A stretch of 64,000 nucleotides of DNA from JAWKXU01 sp020446465 (lineage in GTDB: Bacteria; Pseudomonadota; Alphaproteobacteria; Sphingomonadales; Sphingomonadaceae), in NCBI GenBank assembly GCA_041396845.1, contig JAWKXU010000005.1, forward strand, positions 186,001 to 250,000, given 5' to 3'. A model generated the notes under the pieces. The model was given only the letters and a program-made list of their open reading frames with translations. It ran no database searches and was not told the origin of the DNA. A program made the translations under genes and the position numbers. Positions within the stretch are counted from its first letter, which is position 1; the number at the start of each line of letters is the position of its first letter. Shown here piece by piece: positions 24,723-33,665 of this stretch.

Positions 24723-27560
24723 ATGCGCGGCATCCCAGCTTTCGCCAAAGCCGATCTCCACGCCCAGCGGCACGTTCAGTGTGACAGCGGGGGCAGCAGC
24801 CTCGACCATAACCGCACGAATTATGGCAGATGCGCGCTCCACATCGGATTGTGGCAGTTCAAAAACCAGTTCGTCGTGGACTTGCAGCAGCATTTTTACA
24901 TTGCCGAGGTTTTCCGCTTCGAGCGCGGGCATCATCCGGGCCATGGCGCGTTTGATAATGTCGGCGCTGGTGCCCTGAATCGGGGCATTGATGGCCGCGC
25001 GTTCGCTGCCCTGCCGTTCGGCCTGATTTTTGGAGTTGATGCGGGGGAACCATGTCTTGCGCCCGAACAGCGTCTGCGAATACCCGCACTCACGCACTTG
25101 TTCCAGCGTAGTGGCGATATAGCGCTGGATGCCCGGAAACCTTTCAAAATACCTGTCGATCATCGCTTGTGCTTCGTCAGGTTCTACGCCCAGTCTCCCG
25201 GCCAGTCCCCAGCGACTGATGCCATAAAGGATGGCAAAGTTGATGGTCTTGGCGCGCGCGCGGGTGTCCCGGTCAACATGGCCGAACATTTCTTCTGCCG
25301 TGCGGGCGTGAATATCCTCCCCATTGCCGAAGGCCTCCTTCAGGGTCGGCACATCGGCCATGTGCGCGGCAAGGCGCAGTTCTATCTGGCTATAGTCCGC
25401 TGCCAGCAGGACATTGCCCTTTTCCGCGACGAATGCCTCGCGAATCTGGCGACCGATAGGCGTGCGGATCGGAATGTTCTGCAAATTGGGGTCTGTGCTG
25501 GAAAGCCGCCCGGTCTGCGCGCCAACAAGGCTGTAACTGGTATGAACCCGGCCCGTGTCGGGGTTGATCGCGGCTTGCAGGGCATCGGTGTAAGTCGACT
25601 TGAGCTTGGCCAGTTGTCGCCATTCCAGCACTTTGGTGGCGACTTCAGCCCCTTCGCCCGCCAGCCGTTCCAGCACGGACTGGTCGGTGGAGTATTGCCC
25701 GCTCTTGCCTTTCTTTCCGCCCTTGTATCCCAGCTTGTCAAACAGCACGTCGCCCAGCTGTTTGGGGCTTCCGATGGTGAACTCTGTGCCGGCCAGCGCG
25801 TGGATTTGCGTTTCCAGCCCGGCAATCGTTTCGGCAAATTCCTGTGACAGACGGGCCAGCCGATCCCGATCAACCTTGATGCCGTTGCGTTCCATCATGG
25901 CGACCACCGCAATCAACGGACGGTCCACCCGTTCATAAATGCGGGTTGCGGCCTCTTCGGGCAGACGGCGCGCCAGCAACGCGTGAAGCCGCCAGGTCAC
26001 GTCCGCATCTTCAGCGGCATAGTGGGTTGCGCGGTCGAGCGGGACGGCCGTGAAAGGAATGGCTTTCTTGCCAGTGCCGCACACGTCCTTGAACTTCAGC
26101 GTTTCATGGCCAAGGTGGCGTTCAGCCAGTTCATCCATTCCGTGACCGCCGCCGATTCCGTCTTCTGACCGACCGGCATCGAGATCGAAACTTTCGATCA
26201 TCGTGTCATGCACCGGGGCGAGCGCAATGCCGTATCGCGCCAGCACGTTGATATCGTATTTGATATTCTGGCCGACCTTTACGACAGCATCGCTTTCCAG
26301 CAGCGGTTTGAGAAGAGCGATCGCTGTTTCCAGGGGAACCTGTTCTGGCTTTTCGGTCAGCAAGTCCTCACCACCATGGGCGAGCGGGATATAGCAGGCG
26401 TCATTGGGGCCAAGCGCAAGGCTGACCCCGGCCAGATCGGCCCGCATGGCGTCGAGCGCGCTGGTTTCAGTATCGACAGCAACAAGGTGCGCGGCCTCCG
26501 CACGCTCCACCCATTGGCGCAGTTCGCTTTCGCTCTGCACACAGACGTAGGCCGCACGCTCGACAGGGGGCATGTCCGGCAGCGGCTGGCTGGCGCCGGC
26601 ATCGCCCGAATCGGCGCCCTTGGTGGCAGGGCCGGGCGGGTGCAGCTGCGTCTTGCGTCCGGGCGCACCATTGCCCGCGCCAAGGCGTTTCAGGAGGCTG
26701 GTGAATCCGTGCTCTTCCAGAAACGGAATGAGCGGTTCGTGCGGAATCTCACCAAGTTTGAAATCTTCGAGCGGTATGGGCAGGCCGCAATCCTGCTTCA
26801 GTTCGACCAGCACCCGGCTGAGCCGCGCCTGTTCGGCCTGTTCGATCAGGCGTTCGCGCAGTTTCGATGGCTTCATGCCTTCTGCGGCGGCCAGCGCGCT
26901 TTCCAGATCGCCGTGATCCTGTATCAGTTTCGTGGCCGTCTTGGGGCCAATGCCGAAGATTCCCGGCACATTGTCGACCGAATCACCCATCAGCGCGAGC
27001 ACGTCGCCAACCTTGTCCGGCGAAACGCCAAACTTGTCGGCAACTTCGGGAATACCGATTCGCTGGCTCTTCATGGTGTCGAGCATGTCGATCGCGCCGG
27101 TTGTGTCGTCCCCGCTGGTGACAAGCTGCATCAGATCCTTGTCAGAAGAGACAATCGTCACATCCCACCCCCGCGCCGCGGCAGAACGGGCGTAGGATGC
27201 GATGAGATCGTCGGCTTCAAGCCCCGGTTCTTCGATGCACGGCAGGCTGAAAGCGCGCGTGGCATCGCGAATCAGCGGGAACTGCGGAACCAGATCTTCC
27301 GGCGGGGGCGGGCGATTCGCCTTGTATTCGGGGAAAATATCGTTGCGGAACGATTTTGACCCGGCGTCGAGAATCACCGCCATATGGGTCGGTCCGTCCG
27401 CTTCGTGCAGGTCCGAGGCCAGCTTCCATAGCATTGTTGCATAGCCGTAAACCGCGCCAACGGGCGTGCCTTGCGGGTTAGTGAGCGGCGGCAGGCGGTG
27501 GTATGCCCTGAAGATATAGGCCGACCCATCGACCAGATAGAGATGCTGTTTTTCGGCCAT
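24720..27560 (-). CDS. polA: DNA polymerase I
   Basis: A 946-residue repair and lagging-strand polymerase. The N-terminal 5'-3' exonuclease (1-300) starts MAEKQHLYLVDGSAYIFRAYHRL. The 3'-5' exonuclease domain (about 340-540) has DTETSALD, and the polymerase domain (about 560-946) has motif A (LLAADYSQIELRLAAH), motif B (RAKTINFAILYG) and motif C (QVHDELVFEL). Length is normal. The TAG stop coincides with the end of the repeat at 24658-24722. Confidence 0.96.
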   Translation of the reverse strand: MAEKQHLYLVDGSAYIFRAYHRLPPLTNPQGTPVGAVYGYATMLWKLASDLHEADGPTHMAVILDAGSKSFRNDIFPEYKANRPPPPEDLVPQFPLIRDATRAFSLPCIEEPGLEADDLIASYARSAAARGWDVTIVSSDKDLMQLVTSGDDTTGAIDMLDTMKSQRIGIPEVADKFGVSPDKVGDVLALMGDSVDNVPGIFGIGPKTATKLIQDHGDLESALAAAEGMKPSKLRERLIEQAEQARLSRVLVELKQDCGLPIPLEDFKLGEIPHEPLIPFLEEHGFTSLLKRLGAGNGAPGRKTQLHPPGPATKGADSGDAGASQPLPDMPPVERAAYVCVQSESELRQWVERAEAAHLVAVDTETSALDAMRADLAGVSLALGPNDACYIPLAHGGEDLLTEKPEQVPLETAIALLKPLLESDAVVKVGQNIKYDINVLARYGIALAPVHDTMIESFDLDAGRSEDGIGGGHGMDELAERHLGHETLKFKDVCGTGKKAIPFTAVPLDRATHYAAEDADVTWRLHALLARRLPEEAATRIYERVDRPLIAVVAMMERNGIKVDRDRLARLSQEFAETIAGLETQIHALAGTEFTIGSPKQLGDVLFDKLGYKGGKKGKSGQYSTDQSVLERLAGEGAEVATKVLEWRQLAKLKSTYTDALQAAINPDTGRVHTSYSLVGAQTGRLSSTDPNLQNIPIRTPIGRQIREAFVAEKGNVLLAADYSQIELRLAAHMADVPTLKEAFGNGEDIHARTAEEMFGHVDRDTRARAKTINFAILYGISRWGLAGRLGVEPDEAQAMIDRYFERFPGIQRYIATTLEQVRECGYSQTLFGRKTWFPRINSKNQAERQGSERAAINAPIQGTSADIIKRAMARMMPALEAENLGNVKMLLQVHDELVFELPQSDVERASAIIRAVMVEAAAPAVTLNVPLGVEIGFGESWDAAH

Positions 27561-27899
27561 GGCGCCCTCTTACCAGTGCCATCGCGTGAAAGTCACTGCC
27601 TCATAGGGGGTTATGCCGGGCTTGATCCGCAGACACGCGGTCCGACGACAAAAACGTCAGAAATCCGCCATCCAGATGCCAAAAGGTCATGATTATGTCG
27701 CAATCTTCTGCAAATTGGTTGGCGGTTCGCTGAAGCATTGCGTAGGAAATCTGACCGCCCCAAATATGGCCGGACAGCGATGACGCTTGCATCCTGTCCA
27801 AATCACGATTATCTGTGCGCCCGAAGCCTGCACGCTGTGGCAGGCTTTACGCATGGTTTGTCTGTGCGTATTCCACTCGCTGTTCAAGGAATAAAATAC
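27561..27899. other. 339-bp intergenic region between polA and a lipoprotein gene
   Basis: No gene stands out. The two flanking genes are divergent, so both promoters should be here. A short inverted repeat GCCTGC...GCAGGC lies near 27822-27842. AAGGA lies close to the lipoprotein start. Nothing else is recognised. Confidence 0.5.
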
Positions 27900-28181
27900 A
27901 TGCGCAAGATCGTTCTCGCTGCCGCCGCTGCCGGTGCTGCCCTGACTCTCGCTGCTTGCTCGCAGGAAACTCAGGACGCTGCAGCTGACACCGCTGATTC
28001 CGCGATGGCTGATACTGCCGCCGCTACGGACGCTGCTGCTGACGCTGCAACCGACGCTGCTGCTGATGCTGCTGACGCGACTGCAGAAGCTGCTGGTGCA
28101 GCTGCTGACGCTGCTGGCGACGCTGCTGCTGCTGCTGGTGAAGCTGCAGACGCTGCTGCTGCGGCACCTGCTGCTGAATAA
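27900..28181 (+). CDS. Small Ala/Asp-rich lipoprotein
   Basis: A 93-residue protein. A lipoprotein signal (MRKIVLAAAAAGAALTLAAC, lipobox LAAC) is followed by a low-complexity tail made largely of Ala and Asp in short TDAAADA/ADAA units and ending PAAE. The tail is probably extended or helical. An AAGGA site about 9 bases ahead supports the ATG at 27900; upstream in-frame codons are not supported. An own terminator follows at 28206. Function unknown; comparable Ala/Asp-rich small lipoproteins occur in sphingomonads. Confidence 0.75.
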   Translation: MRKIVLAAAAAGAALTLAACSQETQDAAADTADSAMADTAAATDAAADAATDAAADAADATAEAAGAAADAAGDAAAAAGEAADAAAAAPAAE

Positions 28182-28205
28182 TCGGATTTCCGATTTTCTG
28201 ATTGA

Positions 28206-28238
28206 GGGGCGTGGCGCGTTGGCGCTGCGCCCCTTTTT
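28206..28238 (+). terminator. Rho-independent terminator after the small lipoprotein gene
   Basis: GGGGCG (28206-28211) pairs with CGCCCC (28228-28233) and a T5 tail follows. An inner GCGC pairing extends the stem. Confidence 0.8.
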
Positions 28239-28324
28239 CATGGGCCAAAGATAAATGCGCGTTGTTGTGCGTGTTGCTGGCCCTTGCCATCGGGCGTACT
28301 GATCACCGTGATTACGTTACGGTT

Positions 28325-28431
28325 CTATAGTGTTTCGTGAAAAGGTTGAATCGGAAGAAACGCTATAGGCTTTTGATTTGGCGCATTTCCTGGCCGAAAC
28401 AGTCTATCAGCTTTTTCCCGAAATGTTTTAG
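28325..28431 (+). repeat. Dispersed two-hairpin repeat, copy 3 (full length)
   Basis: Hairpin A: CTATAGTGTTTC ... GAAACGCTATAG. Spacer GCTTTTGATTTG. Hairpin B: GCATTTCCTGGCCG ... CTTTTTCCCGAAATG. It ends TTTTAG; the TTA at 28428-28430 is the minus-strand stop (TAA) of the serine hydrolase. It lies between convergent genes. Confidence 0.9.
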
Positions 28432-29495
28432 CGATTGTCGTAAGGGCTGGCGTAGCGCGCATTGGTCCAGTTGGTGCGCGGCTGGTGCGTGCCATAGGCT
28501 GAATAGCCAGTGAAAAGCGCCCGCGCGATTTCCGCAATCTTTGCTTCCCTGTTGGGACGGCTGCCTTGCCCGGTCACATAGATGGCAATGGCAATGGCGC
28601 GCCCGTCGGGTGTCTGGATAATCCCGATATCGCTGGACGTATTGTTAAGCGATCCTGTTTTGTGCGCGACGTATGTTCCATCAGGCAGCAAGGCCGGAAT
28701 CCGGCGAGTGCCTGTGCGGCACCGTTCCATTGCGCCCAGAATGACGCGGCGGCTTTCGGGTGAAAGCCAGCGGCCCTGATAAATGCCCGAAAGAAGCTGG
28801 GTCATGGCCTCTGGCGTGGCGCTGTCGCGCTCATCAACAAACGAAGCCGGGTCATATTCTCCATCATCGCGCACCAGCGTGGCGATGTCGCGGGTCAGTT
28901 CAAACTCTGTGATGCCCGCTTTCCTGTGCATCCAACGGTCCACGGCGTCCGGCCCGCCGACAGCGGCGAGCAGGGCATCTGTCGCCTGGTTGCTGCTGCG
29001 CGTCAGCATCAGTTCGATCAGTTCATGGGCAGGCAGGCGCGTTCCTGCCCGCACCGGCGCCGCTGCGCTGCTGAACCGTGCAGAGCGGACTGGCACCATC
29101 AGCGGGAAAGTGTCGTTGAGGCTGAATCGGCCCTTGTCCACGCCTTCCAGAAAAGTCGCGGCAATAGCAATTTTGCTGGTGCTGGCCATGGGGAAGCGCT
29201 GGTCCCCCAGAATGGAAACGGTGCGGCCCGTGGCAAGGTCAAGCGCGGCCACCCCAATGCGACCGAGTTCACCCGATGCCAGCATGGCGATCTGTCGGTT
29301 TAGCGGATCGTTGTAATCAGCCTGATAAGTGCGGGGTTGGCGGACTTCGGTACCCAGCGCACTGTCAAATGCGGCCTGAAAGTTGTCACGCGCCTGCGCC
29401 AGTGATGACGTGGCGAGTGTCGCGGTGGCAAGCGCCAAAGCGGCGCCTGCACGACCAAGGGCTTTTGAAAAGCGAATGTGCCTGCCGAAAATCAT
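28428..29495 (-). CDS. Serine hydrolase, class A beta-lactamase-like
   Basis: Periplasmic protein of 355 residues with a signal peptide cleaved after about SLAQA (residue 36). The serine-reactive motifs occur in order: SxxK (ASTSKIA, near 104), SxN (RSSNQATD) and KTG (AHKTGS). The arrangement is that of class A beta-lactamase or related D-Ala-D-Ala hydrolases. The long N-terminal linker and C-terminal tail (RTNWTNARYASP) differ from ordinary beta-lactamases, so whether it destroys beta-lactams or edits peptidoglycan is open. The stop codon sits in the dispersed repeat at its 3' end. Confidence 0.82.
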   Translation of the reverse strand: MIFGRHIRFSKALGRAGAALALATATLATSSLAQARDNFQAAFDSALGTEVRQPRTYQADYNDPLNRQIAMLASGELGRIGVAALDLATGRTVSILGDQRFPMASTSKIAIAATFLEGVDKGRFSLNDTFPLMVPVRSARFSSAAAPVRAGTRLPAHELIELMLTRSSNQATDALLAAVGGPDAVDRWMHRKAGITEFELTRDIATLVRDDGEYDPASFVDERDSATPEAMTQLLSGIYQGRWLSPESRRVILGAMERCRTGTRRIPALLPDGTYVAHKTGSLNNTSSDIGIIQTPDGRAIAIAIYVTGQGSRPNREAKIAEIARALFTGYSAYGTHQPRTNWTNARYASPYDNR

Positions 29496-29633
29496 GTCCA
29501 AACCTACCCGTCTCAAGGTTAGCAAAAACTTAACAGTATGCTCGCGTCAAGGGAATCCCCCTGCGACGAGCGGACATGGCTGACAGGCCGGATTGAAAGC
29601 GGAAACCGGTTCTCCTGGAAATACAACAAGAAA

Positions 29634-29659
29634 GCCCGGCAGGATCGCTCCCGCCGGGC
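29634..29659 (-). terminator. Terminator downstream of groEL
   Basis: GCCCGGC/GCCGGGC stem (29634-29640 and 29653-29659), with TTTCTTGTT on the minus strand and TCTTTT on the plus strand, so it may act in both directions. The groEL stop is at 29691. Confidence 0.75.
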
Positions 29660-29690
29660 CTCTTTTCTGTCGTCGGATGACGGCCTGGGC

Positions 29691-31340
29691 TTAGAAGCCC
29701 ATGCCACCCATTCCGCCCATGCCACCCATATCGGGCATGGCCGGGGCAGCGGGCTTGTCTTCCGGTGCGTCGCTGATTGCCGCTTCAGTGGTAATCAGCA
29801 GGCCGGCAACGGACGCTGCATCCTGCAAAGCCGTGCGTACGACCTTGGTCGGGTCGATCACGCCAGCGGCGACGAGGTTTTCGTAAGTGTCTGTCGCTGC
29901 GTTGAAGCCCAGGCTTTCGTCCTTGGCGTCAATCAGCTTGCCGGAAACGACTGCGCCGTCATGGCCAGCGTTTTCAGCGATCTGGCGAACCGGGGCCAGG
30001 ATCGCGCGGCGCACGATGTCGATGCCGCGGGTCTGGTCGTCGTTTTCGCCCTTGAGACCGTCGAGTGAAGTGGAGGCATAGAGAAGAGCCGTGCCACCGC
30101 CGGGGACGATGCCTTCTTCGACTGCTGCGCGCGTGGCGTGCAGAGCATCGTCAACGCGGTCCTTGCGTTCCTTCACTTCGATTTCGGTCGCGCCGCCAAC
30201 CTTGATGACTGCAACGCCGCCAGCCAGTTTGGCAAGACGTTCCTGCAGCTTTTCACGGTCATAGTCGCTGGTGGTGACTTCGATCTGGGCGCGGATCTGT
30301 TCAACCCGTGCCTTGATGTCGTCAGCCGAACCGGCGCCATCGACGATCGTGGTGTTGTCCTTGTCGATCGTGACCTTCTTGGCTTCGCCAAGCATGGTGA
30401 GCGTGACGTTTTCGAGCTTGATGCCGAGATCTTCGGAAACCATTTCGCCCTTGGTCAGCGTGGCGATGTCGCCCAGCATGGCCTTGCGGCGGTCGCCGAA
30501 GCCCGGTGCCTTGACTGCTGCAACCTTGAGGCCGCCGCGCAGCTTGTTGACCACCAGCGTGGCCAGTGCTTCGCCTTCGATGTCTTCGGCAATGATAAGG
30601 AGCGGGCGGCCCGACTGCACGACAGCTTCCAGAATCGGGAGCATCGGCTGCAGGTTCGTCAGCTTCTTTTCGTGGATCAGGATGTACGGGCTTTCGAGTT
30701 CGACCGTCATCTTGTCAGGGTTGGTGATGAAGTAGGGGCTGAGGTAGCCGCGATCAAACTGCATGCCTTCAACCACGTCGAGCTCGAATTCGAGACCCTT
30801 GGCTTCCTCGACAGTGATGACGCCTTCCTTGCCGACCTTTTCCATGGCTTCGGCGATCTTTTCGCCGACTTCCTTGTCGCCGTTGGCGGAAATCACGCCG
30901 ACCTGGGCGATTTCGCTGGAGCCGGAAACGTCCTTGGAACGGGCCTGAATGCTTTCGACAACCTTGCCGACAGCAAGATCAATGCCGCGCTTCAGGTCCA
31001 TCGGGTTCATGCCGGCTGCGACCGACTTCATGCCTTCGCGCACGATAGCCTGGGCCAGAACGGTGGCGGTGGTGGTGCCGTCACCAGCCGCGTCGTTGGC
31101 TTTTGACGCCACTTCGCGGATCATCTGTGCGCCCATGTTTTCGAACTTGTCCTTCAGTTCGATTTCCTTGGCGACGGTGACGCCGTCCTTGGTGATGCGC
31201 GGTGCGCCGAAGCTCTTGTCGATCACGACGTTGCGGCCCTTGGGGCCGAGCGTGACTTTCACGGCGTTGGCCAGTGTGTCCACGCCCTTGAGGATGCGTT
31301 CACGCGCGTCGCGCGAAAACTTCACGTCCTTGGCTGCCAT
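29691..31340 (-). CDS. groL: Chaperonin GroEL
   Basis: 60-kDa chaperonin of 549 residues forming the 14-mer folding chamber with GroES. Family sequence is clear throughout: MAAKDVKFSRDARERILKGV, ATP-site GDGTTTATVLA (about 86-96), the apical domain, and the C-terminal GGM repeats (DMGGMGGMGGMGF). Operon groES-groEL is intact; the 55-bp spacer carries the groEL ribosome site (AGGAGAAAG). The CIRCE operator in front of groES indicates HrcA control. Confidence 0.97.
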   Translation of the reverse strand: MAAKDVKFSRDARERILKGVDTLANAVKVTLGPKGRNVVIDKSFGAPRITKDGVTVAKEIELKDKFENMGAQMIREVASKANDAAGDGTTTATVLAQAIVREGMKSVAAGMNPMDLKRGIDLAVGKVVESIQARSKDVSGSSEIAQVGVISANGDKEVGEKIAEAMEKVGKEGVITVEEAKGLEFELDVVEGMQFDRGYLSPYFITNPDKMTVELESPYILIHEKKLTNLQPMLPILEAVVQSGRPLLIIAEDIEGEALATLVVNKLRGGLKVAAVKAPGFGDRRKAMLGDIATLTKGEMVSEDLGIKLENVTLTMLGEAKKVTIDKDNTTIVDGAGSADDIKARVEQIRAQIEVTTSDYDREKLQERLAKLAGGVAVIKVGGATEIEVKERKDRVDDALHATRAAVEEGIVPGGGTALLYASTSLDGLKGENDDQTRGIDIVRRAILAPVRQIAENAGHDGAVVSGKLIDAKDESLGFNAATDTYENLVAAGVIDPTKVVRTALQDAASVAGLLITTEAAISDAPEDKPAAPAMPDMGGMGGMGGMGF

Positions 31341-31395
31341 TTCTCTTTCTCCTGGAAATTCGTTGGTTCTGGAAAGTATCGGGGGAAGTGCCGGC

Positions 31396-31683
31396 TCAGC
31401 CGATCACGCCCATGATGTCGCTTTCCTTCATGATGATCAGGTCTTCGCCATCGACCTTGACTTCGGTGCCGGACCATTTGCCGAAGAGCACGCGGTCGCC
31501 AACCTTGACGTCAAGCGGGGTCACTTTGCCATCTTCGGCGCGGGTGCCATTGCCGACAGCGACGATTTCGCCTTCGCTCGGCTTTTCCTTGGCGCTATCG
31601 GGGATGATGATGCCGCCGGCTGTTTTTTCTTCAGCCTCAAGGCGACGGACTAGCACGCGATCGTGCAGTGGACGGAATGCCAT
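31396..31683 (-). CDS. groS: Co-chaperonin GroES
   Basis: 10-kDa co-chaperonin of 95 residues that caps GroEL. It begins MAFRPLHDRVLVRRLEAEEKT, has the mobile loop KTAGGIIIPDSAKEK and ends ESDIMGVIG. ATG 31683 is chosen because upstream in-frame codons run through the CIRCE operator. It is the first gene of the heat-shock operon. Confidence 0.97.
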   Translation of the reverse strand: MAFRPLHDRVLVRRLEAEEKTAGGIIIPDSAKEKPSEGEIVAVGNGTRAEDGKVTPLDVKVGDRVLFGKWSGTEVKVDGEDLIIMKESDIMGVIG

Positions 31684-31719
31684 TGTCTGACCTCTTCCAA
31701 ATTTGAGTGGTTTAACCAA

Positions 31720-31746
31720 TTGGCACTCCCTGCCTGAGAGTGCCAG
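31720..31746. promoter_or_regulatory. CIRCE operator (HrcA site) upstream of groESL
   Basis: TTGGCACTC (31720-31728), nine bases, then GAGTGCCAG (31738-31746). The arms pair over eight bases as GGCACTC-N9-GAGTGCC with flanks, close to the CIRCE consensus TTAGCACTC-N9-GAGTGCTAA. It lies 37 bp before the groES start, as expected for HrcA repression of heat-shock genes. Confidence 0.9.
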
Positions 31747-31924
31747 CGGCGCGGATATGGTTCGCGTTGGGGGAAGCGTCAAGGCATCGCGGTAGAAAAA
31801 TTTTGTTGTTACGTGTGTGTGGCCCAGCCACGGGTCGCAATTGCCTATCCCGGCAGCCGGGCTTATGCAGGCGTGCGCGGAACGGGCCATCACCCCGACT
31901 ACAATCTGGTAATGAGGATCAACA

Positions 31925-32491
31925 ATGACAACTTCGCATTTCACAATGGCTCTGGCGCTGGCGGGCTGCGCGCTGTTGAGCGCTTGCGGTTCTGCAGACG
32001 AATCCGATGATGCCGTGGCGACAGCCGCCAGTGATGAAGCAACCCAGCCGGTAGCTGCAACGGACGAGGCGCCAGCGGCTGACGCCAGCGAAAGCCCCGC
32101 TCCTGAAGCGGGTGCGACGCCTGTGGCAGAGCCGAGCGAAAGTCCGGCGGTGGCAACTCCTGAACCCAAGCCGACAGCGTCCGCAGCACCCAAAGTCGCA
32201 GCGGCACCGGCTGCTTTCACACAGTGCAAGGTCTGTCACTCGACCGAGCCGGGCAAGAACCTGATCGGCCCATCGCTTGCTGGCATTTTCGGGACGAAGG
32301 CAGGGGATGTCGCAGGATTCAATTTCAGCACGGCTATGAAGGAATCCGGGCTGACATGGAACGAGAAGACGCTCGATTCCTTCCTCAAGTCGCCGCGTGA
32401 GGTCATACCGGGCACGCGCATGACCTTTGCGGGCCTGAAGAAGGATGAAGATCGCGCGGCGATCATCGCCTATATCAAGACGCTGAAATAA
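31925..32491 (+). CDS. c-type cytochrome lipoprotein
   Basis: A 188-residue protein. A lipoprotein signal ending LLSAC is followed by a long Ala/Pro/Glu/Ser-rich linker (about 25-97), then a mono-haem class I cytochrome c domain. The haem motif is CKVCH, and the axial Met is in PGTRMTF. GPSLAGIFG is family-typical. The linker suggests a membrane-tethered electron carrier on the periplasmic side. Its TAA is the first triplet of the dispersed repeat. An AGGA site stands ahead of the ATG. Confidence 0.87.
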   Translation: MTTSHFTMALALAGCALLSACGSADESDDAVATAASDEATQPVAATDEAPAADASESPAPEAGATPVAEPSESPAVATPEPKPTASAAPKVAAAPAAFTQCKVCHSTEPGKNLIGPSLAGIFGTKAGDVAGFNFSTAMKESGLTWNEKTLDSFLKSPREVIPGTRMTFAGLKKDEDRAAIIAYIKTLK

Positions 32492-32594
32492 AGCATTTCG
32501 AGAAAAAGCTGATAGACTTTTTCGGCCAGGAAATGCGACAAATCAAAAGCATATAGCGTTTCGTCCGATTCAACCTTTTCATGAAACGCTATAG
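32489..32594 (-). repeat. Dispersed two-hairpin repeat, copy 4 (full length, reverse orientation)
   Basis: Its first triplet (TAA 32489-32491) is the stop of the cytochrome c gene, followed by AGCATTTCGAG. It then has hairpin B with AAAAAGC/GACTTTTTC arms, spacer GACAAATCAAAAGC, and hairpin A ending GAAACGCTATAG (32583-32594). It lies between the cytochrome and rplL, which are convergent. Confidence 0.9.
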
Positions 32595-32620
32595 GGTCCG
32601 GTAAATAGCGGACAAATGAA

Positions 32621-32649
32621 AAGGGCGGCTCCCGGTGGGGGCCGCCCTT
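32621..32649 (-). terminator. Terminator after rplL
   Basis: AAGGGCGGC and GCCGCCCTT (32621-32629 and 32641-32649) form a nine-bp stem. The minus-strand tail TTCATTTG is moderately T-rich. It lies 37 bp downstream of the rplL stop. Confidence 0.65.
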
Positions 32650-32685
32650 CGCATTTTGTATCCGGTGCATGACCGGCAAAGAAGA

Positions 32686-33066
32686 TTACTTGAGTTCGAC
32701 GGTGCCGCCGGCTTCTTCGATCTTCTTCTTGACTTCTTCGGCTTCTGCCTTGTTCACGCCTTCCTTGAGCGGCTTGGGCGCGCCTTCGACAAGAGCCTTT
32801 GCTTCGGTCAGGCCGAGGCCGGTGATGGCACGGACTTCCTTGATGACCTGGATCTTCTTGCCACCGTCGCCGGTCAGGATGACGTCGAATTCGTCCTTTT
32901 CTTCGGCAGCGGCACCGGCGTCACCACCGCCAGCGGCGGGGGCAGCAACGGCAACAGCAGCAGCGGCGCTAACGCCCCATGCTTCTTCGAGAGCCGTAGC
33001 GAGTTCAGCAGCTTCGAGAACGGTAAGCTGCGACAGGTCTTCAACAAGCTTGGCGATATCAGCCAT
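32686..33066 (-). CDS. rplL: 50S ribosomal protein L7/L12
   Basis: Ribosomal stalk protein of 126 residues recruiting translation factors. It begins MADIAKLVEDLSQLTVLEAAELA, has the Ala/Gly-rich hinge (about 37-56) and the C-terminal domain ending KIEEAGGTVELK. It follows rplJ by 83 bp on the minus strand. In most bacteria rplL is directly followed by rpoB on the same strand; here it is separated and in the opposite orientation. Confidence 0.97.
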   Translation of the reverse strand: MADIAKLVEDLSQLTVLEAAELATALEEAWGVSAAAAVAVAAPAAGGGDAGAAAEEKDEFDVILTGDGGKKIQVIKEVRAITGLGLTEAKALVEGAPKPLKEGVNKAEAEEVKKKIEEAGGTVELK

Positions 33067-33149
33067 GATGTTTCACTCCAAAATACAAATGGCGGGGCCG
33101 GGTTTGAAAGTTTGGCCCCAATGAATACGTGCGTTTATGCGAGAACCGC

Positions 33150-33665
33150 TTACGCCGCTTCCGAGGCGCCATAGGCACCGAAGACGCGGGCGAGCTTTGC
33201 TGCCGGGGCGTTTGCCAGCTGCGCGACCTTGGTGGCCGGCGCATTGACGAGACCCACGAGCTTGCCACGCAGTTCGTCGAGGCTGGGCATGGAGGCGAGC
33301 GCCTTCACACCTGCTTCGTCGAGGACCTGACCACCCATCGACCCGCCCACGATTTCGAGCTTGTCGTTGGTTTTGGCAAAGTCCACCGCAGCTTTTGCGG
33401 CAGCGACCGGATCAAGAGAGGTCGCCAGCGCGGTCGGGCCGGAAAGAAATTCTTCCAGACCTTCATACTGCGTGTCTTTGATGGCAAGCTTGGCAAGACG
33501 GTTCTTCGATACCTTGTAGGAAGCACCGGCTTCACGCATCTTTGCGCGCAAGTTGGTGGACTGGGCCACCGACATGCCGAGGTTGCGGGTGACAACCACC
33601 ACGCCAACTTCGTTGAAAGTTGCGTTCAGCGATGCAACCGTGTCGGCTTTTTGCGAACGATCCAT
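33150..33665 (-). CDS. rplJ: 50S ribosomal protein L10
   Basis: 171-residue stalk base protein binding L7/L12 dimers and 23S rRNA. It begins MDRSQKADTVASLNATF and has the conserved NRLAKLAIKDT segment. GAAGGAG lies 6 bases ahead of ATG. The long leader (33666-33960 or so) fits autogenous L10-L12 feedback. It is the first gene of a two-gene operon with rplL. Confidence 0.96.
   Translation of the reverse strand: MDRSQKADTVASLNATFNEVGVVVVTRNLGMSVAQSTNLRAKMREAGASYKVSKNRLAKLAIKDTQYEGLEEFLSGPTALATSLDPVAAAKAAVDFAKTNDKLEIVGGSMGGQVLDEAGVKALASMPSLDELRGKLVGLVNAPATKVAQLANAPAAKLARVFGAYGASEAA

Noticed and set aside
26208..27359. Open frame on the plus strand over polA
   Set aside because: Antisense to conserved polA sequence.
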